DNA of 22,101 bases, taken from NCBI GenBank assembly GCA_024278415.1, contig JAJRTI010000050.1:1-22101 (forward strand), given 5' to 3'. Position numbers and translations under genes: made by a program. The notes under the pieces are model-generated. The model saw nothing but the letters and a program-made list of their open reading frames with translations. It did no database searches and was not told where the DNA came from. The stretch comes from Planctomycetota bacterium (GTDB lineage Bacteria; Planctomycetota; Brocadiia; JAJRTI01). Shown here piece after piece: positions 18,925 to 22,101 of this stretch; the first letter of the stretch is position 1, and the number at the start of each line of letters is the position of its first letter.

Positions 18925-21900
18925 GTGATACTCGCCGCCGGGCAGCCAATCCCCCAACAGCTTGCCCTGCTCATGGTCGAGTCGAACCTCGAGACCATCG
19001 AAGTCCTCGCGGCCGACATCGATCCGCTCATTCTCAACACATTGGAGCAAGACCCCTCCGTCTCGCACGAAGAGGCGCTGCTGCGGCTCTACGTGCGCAC
19101 CCGGCCGGGGTTGCCGCCCAACCTCGACCGCGCGCGGCAGGCGTTTTACGACCGGTTCTTCGACCCCAATCGGTACCGCATGGGTCCGGTGGGCCGGTTC
19201 CGCATGGACCGCAAGCTCGGCACGGACGCGGGTGCGGACGAACTCACGCTGCGCCTCGAAGACTTCGTGGCCTGCGTGCGCTATCTCTTCAAGCTTCGGC
19301 AAGGCGAAGGCGAGCCCGACGACATCGACCACCTGGCCAACCGGCGCCTCCGCACCATCGACGAGTTGGCGTGCGATGAGTTGCGCCGCGGCCTGGCGCG
19401 CATGCGCCGCACCGCGGTGGAGCGCATGGACGTGCGCGACGTCGAAGGGCTCGCGCCGCACGACTTGGTGAGCACCCGCGTGATCGCATCGGCGCTCGAC
19501 GATTTCTTCGGCCGAAGCGAACTGTCGCAGGTCGTCGACCAGACCAACCCGCTGGCCCAGCTCTGCAACGAGCGCCGGCTGAGCGCGCTCGGCCCTGGCG
19601 GCCTGAATCGCAGACGCGCCGGCTTCGAAGTGCGCGACGTGCACACCTCGCACTATGGCCGCATCTGCCCCATCGAGACGCCGGAAGGCACCAACATTGG
19701 GCTCATCTCGTACCTCAGCGTCTTCGCCGCGGTCGACGAGTTCGGCTTCATCACCACGCCGTACCGCCGTGTGGTCGACCGCGCGCTGACCCCCGACGTG
19801 GATCACCTGCGCGCGGACGACGAAGAACGGGCGGTGATCGCCACGGCCGACGTGGCCGCGGGCGATGGCCGGCTGGAGAGCGACCAAGTGCTCGTGCGCA
19901 CCCACGGCGAGTTCACCGCGCTGCCGGCAGGCGACGTGTCGTACATTGACGTGTCCCCCAAGCAGGCCGTGGGCGTATCCGCGAGTCTGATCCCATTTCT
20001 GGAACACAGCGACGCCAACCGCGCGCTCATGGGCTCGAACATGCAGCGCCAAGCCGTGCCCTTGCTCACGACCGAGCCGCCCGCGGTCGCGACCGGCATG
20101 GAGCGCGCCGTTGCACAGAATTCCGGTATGGTCGTGAAGGCCAAGTGCGCCGGGCGCGTCACCCATGTGGACGCGGACTCGATCGTGGTCGACGACGTGG
20201 ACGAATACCGCCTGCGCAAGTTCGACCAACTCAACGAAGGCGCGTGCTTGAACCAACGCCCGCTCGTCAAGCCTGGCGACTACGTGCAAGCCGGCCAGAT
20301 CATTGCGGACGGCGCCTCCACCTGCGACGGCGAACTGGCCCTCGGCAAGAACGTGCTGGCCGCGTTCATGACGTGGGACGGCTACAATTTTGAGGACGCG
20401 ATCATCATCTCCGAGCGCCTCGTCAAGGAGGACCGCTACACGTCGATCCACCTGGCGGTGTTCGAGTCCGCGGCCCGCGAGACGCGCATCGGCGAGACGC
20501 GGATTGCCCCCCAGGAGTTCACCCGCGACATCCCCAACGTGTCGGAGAAGGCGCTGGCCAACCTCGACGAGGACGGCATCGTGCGCCCGGGCACGTACGT
20601 GGAGCCGGGCGATATCCTCGTGGGCAAGGTCTCGCCCAAGGCGCGCACGGAGCTGTCACACGAAGACAAGCTGCTTCACGCGATCTTCGGCCGCGCGGGC
20701 GAGGACGTGCGCAACGACTCGCTCGTGGCGCCGCCGAGCGTGGAAGGCGTGGTCGTGCACACGGAGATGTTCGAGCGCCGCCTCAACATCGAGCCCGAGG
20801 AAGAGCGTCGGCGGATCGAGGAGATCGAGCACGCCTGCAACGCGGAGGTGGCACAGGTTTTCCTCGCCATGCTTCGCCGGCTGGAGACGGTTCTTGGCGA
20901 ACGCCCCAAGTATCAGTTCTCCCAAGCGCCGGTGCTTGGCGAGGGCGACGAGCCGTTCGTGGACCGCGTGCTCGCCGCGGAGGCGCGCTTCGACGTTTCG
21001 GGCTTGGCTGGCGTGACGGAGGCCAACCGAGGCCAAGTGGCCGATACGGTCGCTCGCTTCCGCACGAAGATGCAAGACCTGCGCGACCAGGCCGACCGGC
21101 AGTGCCACCGCATTCGATTTGGCGACGAGTTGGGCCGCGGCGTGCTCCGAATGGCGCGCGTCGTGGTGGCCACCAAGCGCACGCTCGCGGTGGGCGACAA
21201 GATGGCCGGCCGGCACGGCAACAAGGGCGTCATCGCCCGCGTGGTGCCGGAGGAAGACATGCCGTTCCTCGCGGACGGGACACAGGTGGAGATTCTGCTC
21301 AACCCTCTCGGCGTGCCGTCACGCATGAACCTCGGCCAGATTTTTGAAACCCACCTCGGCTGGGCCGCGAAGGCGCTGGGCTTCCGCGCGGTCACGCCCG
21401 TCTTCGCCGGCGCTACCGAGCAAGAGATCCAGAACACGCTTGCCGAAGCCGGGTTGCCGACGACCGGCAAGGCCCAGCTTTTCGATGGGCGCACCGGCGA
21501 GCCGTTCGAGCAAGACGTGACCGTGGGCTACATCTACATGATGAAGCTCCACCACCTCGTGGACGAGAAAATCCACGCCCGCGCGACGGGCCCCTATTCG
21601 CTCGTGACGCAGCAGCCCCTGGGCGGCAAGGCCCGGGCCGGCGGCCAGCGTTTGGGCGAGATGGAGGTGTGGGCTATCGAGGCCTACGGCGCGGCGTACC
21701 TGCTCCAAGAACTGCTGACGGTCAAGAGCGACGACGTGGACGGCCGGACGCGCATGTTCGAGGCCCTGGTCAAGGGCAAGAACACGCTGCTTGCCGGCAC
21801 GCCTGTGTCCTTCGATGTGCTCATGACCGAAGTGCGAGGCCTGGGCCTCAATATCGATTACGAGCGCAACGGCAGAGCCCGGCTCGGCGGCGGACAGGCC

Positions 21901-21930
21901 GCGGTGCTGGGCGGGGCCCGTGGCGCGTGA
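18925..21930 (+). CDS. rpoB: RNA polymerase beta subunit, remainder of rpoB after the amber
   Basis: The frame of the preceding part continues for 1001 codons from a GTG three bases after the TAG; with the first part the total is about 1243, a normal RpoB length. Conserved segments in order: DDIDHLANRRLRTIDELA, the rifampicin region DQTNPLAQLCNERRLSALG (19522-19590), RAGFEVRDVHTSHYGRICPI, ETPEGTNIGLI, NVLAAFMTWDGYNFEDAI, GDKMAGRHGNKGVIARVVPE (catalytic lysines), LNPLGVPSRMN, and the C-terminal clamp piece GGQRLGEMEVWAIEAYGA. KSDDVDGR and LMTEVRGLGLNIDYE close the protein. No other interruption is seen. Whether this part is made by reinitiation, by readthrough, or is simply continuous with the first part because TAG is an error cannot be settled here. 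rpoC does not follow within the window. Confidence 0.93.
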   Translation: MILAAGQPIPQQLALLMVESNLETIEVLAADIDPLILNTLEQDPSVSHEEALLRLYVRTRPGLPPNLDRARQAFYDRFFDPNRYRMGPVGRFRMDRKLGTDAGADELTLRLEDFVACVRYLFKLRQGEGEPDDIDHLANRRLRTIDELACDELRRGLARMRRTAVERMDVRDVEGLAPHDLVSTRVIASALDDFFGRSELSQVVDQTNPLAQLCNERRLSALGPGGLNRRRAGFEVRDVHTSHYGRICPIETPEGTNIGLISYLSVFAAVDEFGFITTPYRRVVDRALTPDVDHLRADDEERAVIATADVAAGDGRLESDQVLVRTHGEFTALPAGDVSYIDVSPKQAVGVSASLIPFLEHSDANRALMGSNMQRQAVPLLTTEPPAVATGMERAVAQNSGMVVKAKCAGRVTHVDADSIVVDDVDEYRLRKFDQLNEGACLNQRPLVKPGDYVQAGQIIADGASTCDGELALGKNVLAAFMTWDGYNFEDAIIISERLVKEDRYTSIHLAVFESAARETRIGETRIAPQEFTRDIPNVSEKALANLDEDGIVRPGTYVEPGDILVGKVSPKARTELSHEDKLLHAIFGRAGEDVRNDSLVAPPSVEGVVVHTEMFERRLNIEPEEERRRIEEIEHACNAEVAQVFLAMLRRLETVLGERPKYQFSQAPVLGEGDEPFVDRVLAAEARFDVSGLAGVTEANRGQVADTVARFRTKMQDLRDQADRQCHRIRFGDELGRGVLRMARVVVATKRTLAVGDKMAGRHGNKGVIARVVPEEDMPFLADGTQVEILLNPLGVPSRMNLGQIFETHLGWAAKALGFRAVTPVFAGATEQEIQNTLAEAGLPTTGKAQLFDGRTGEPFEQDVTVGYIYMMKLHHLVDEKIHARATGPYSLVTQQPLGGKARAGGQRLGEMEVWAIEAYGAAYLLQELLTVKSDDVDGRTRMFEALVKGKNTLLAGTPVSFDVLMTEVRGLGLNIDYERNGRARLGGGQAAVLGGARGA

Positions 21931-21942
21931 GTCAGTGAGTGT

Positions 21943-21960
21943 AGTAATCAGTAATCAGTA
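21943..21960. repeat. Heptad tandem repeat AGTAATC
   Basis: Two full AGTAATC units and a partial third (agta) follow the rpoB stop by 12 bp. The period is 7 bp, as in the arrays at 34-54, 5380-5403 and 6709-6730, but the unit is different. Confidence 0.7.
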
Positions 21961-22023
21961 GAGCCACTTGCAAAACCCCAGTTGTCCTACCGGTGCTGTG
22001 GCGCCGCAAGCCGGCGATGTCGC

Positions 22024-22055
22024 GTTTGTAGTAGGCCCGTGAGGGCCTTCCGCTC
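22024..22055 (+). repeat. GTTTGTAG-TTCCGCTC palindromic repeat, copy 2
   Basis: The flanks GTTTGTAG (22024-22031) and TTCCGCTC (22048-22055) are identical to copy 1 at 2852-2883. The enclosed hairpin is GGCCC-GTGA-GGGCC (22034-22047), with different bases but intact pairing. Confidence 0.7.
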
Positions 22056-22058
22056 GGG

Positions 22059-22101
22059 TGGCGAATCGCCATCGGCGCAGAGGGCGCCCTGACGGTCGCC
22101 A
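22059..22101. repeat. Two further hairpins at the window edge
   Basis: TGGCG-AAT-CGCCA (22059-22071) is a perfect hairpin. GGCGCCC-TGAC-GGTCGCC (22083-22100, one mismatch) resembles the TGAC-loop hairpin at 2665-2682 and may be another family member cut by the window end. Confidence 0.45.

Noticed and set aside
18235..20451. 738-codon open frame antisense to rpoB
   Set aside because: It runs opposite the conserved rpoB sequence, has a histidine/valine/arginine-rich composition typical of complement-strand shadows in GC-rich DNA, and shows no recognisable domain.

Overview
The window is high-GC bacterial chromosome with two parts. The right half (about 12.0-21.9 kb, + strand) is the translation/transcription superoperon: tRNA-Thr(TGT), tRNA-Tyr(GTA), tRNA-Gly(TCC), tRNA-Thr(GGT), tuf, rpmG, tRNA-Trp(CCA), secE, nusG, rplK, rplA, rplJ, rplL, rpoB. 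This is the order of the classical thrU-tyrU-glyT-thrT-tufB / secE-nusG-rplKAJL-rpoBC region of E. coli, with rpmG and a Trp tRNA between tuf and secE. The left half (about 0.2-11.7 kb) is accessory and mostly on the - strand. No marker fixes the species. Ribosomal and RpoB sequences, HflK/HflC paralogues and repeat-rich spacers suggest a deep-branching PVC-like (Planctomycetes/Lentisphaerae/Verrucomicrobia) or candidate-phylum bacterium with an outer membrane. This is inference only.

Left to right: a GT9 heptosyltransferase and a GT4 glycosyltransferase overlap by 4 bp (- strand, surface polysaccharide or LPS core). A repeat-filled spacer follows, then a Tat-type metallophosphoesterase on the + strand. 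A near-perfect 48-bp palindrome lies where it converges with a four-gene - strand cluster. In transcription order that cluster is a 980-residue fusion of a P1B heavy-metal ATPase with an HflK-type SPFH domain (9714-6772), an HflC-type SPFH protein, a second HflK-type SPFH protein, and a small membrane-anchored NTF2/DUF4878-like protein. Upstream are a proline-rich single-span membrane protein and a nucleotidyltransferase-HD protein. The fusion cluster is the best candidate for an undescribed system: a periplasmic SPFH cage with a metal pump covalently built into its wall.

The second striking observation is that rpoB is interrupted in frame by an amber codon (18919-18921) with a GTG three bases later. 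All flanking sequence is normal, conserved RpoB. TAG is an ordinary stop for tuf, rpmG, secE and rplL, so it is not globally reassigned. The alternatives are a base-call error, a real nonsense or readthrough site, or a split beta subunit made by reinitiation.

Spacers carry many short repeats. There are tandem arrays with a 7-bp period but different units at four places, one with an 8-bp period, and several palindromic families. Two of these families keep their stems through compensatory base changes. Good sigma70-like promoters are visible before the tRNA cluster, before thrT-tuf, before the HD gene, before the proline-rich gene and, more weakly, before the fusion gene. Three of them share the extended -10 TGCTATACT. 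rpoC is not in the window; at least 171 bases of repeat-bearing sequence follow rpoB.
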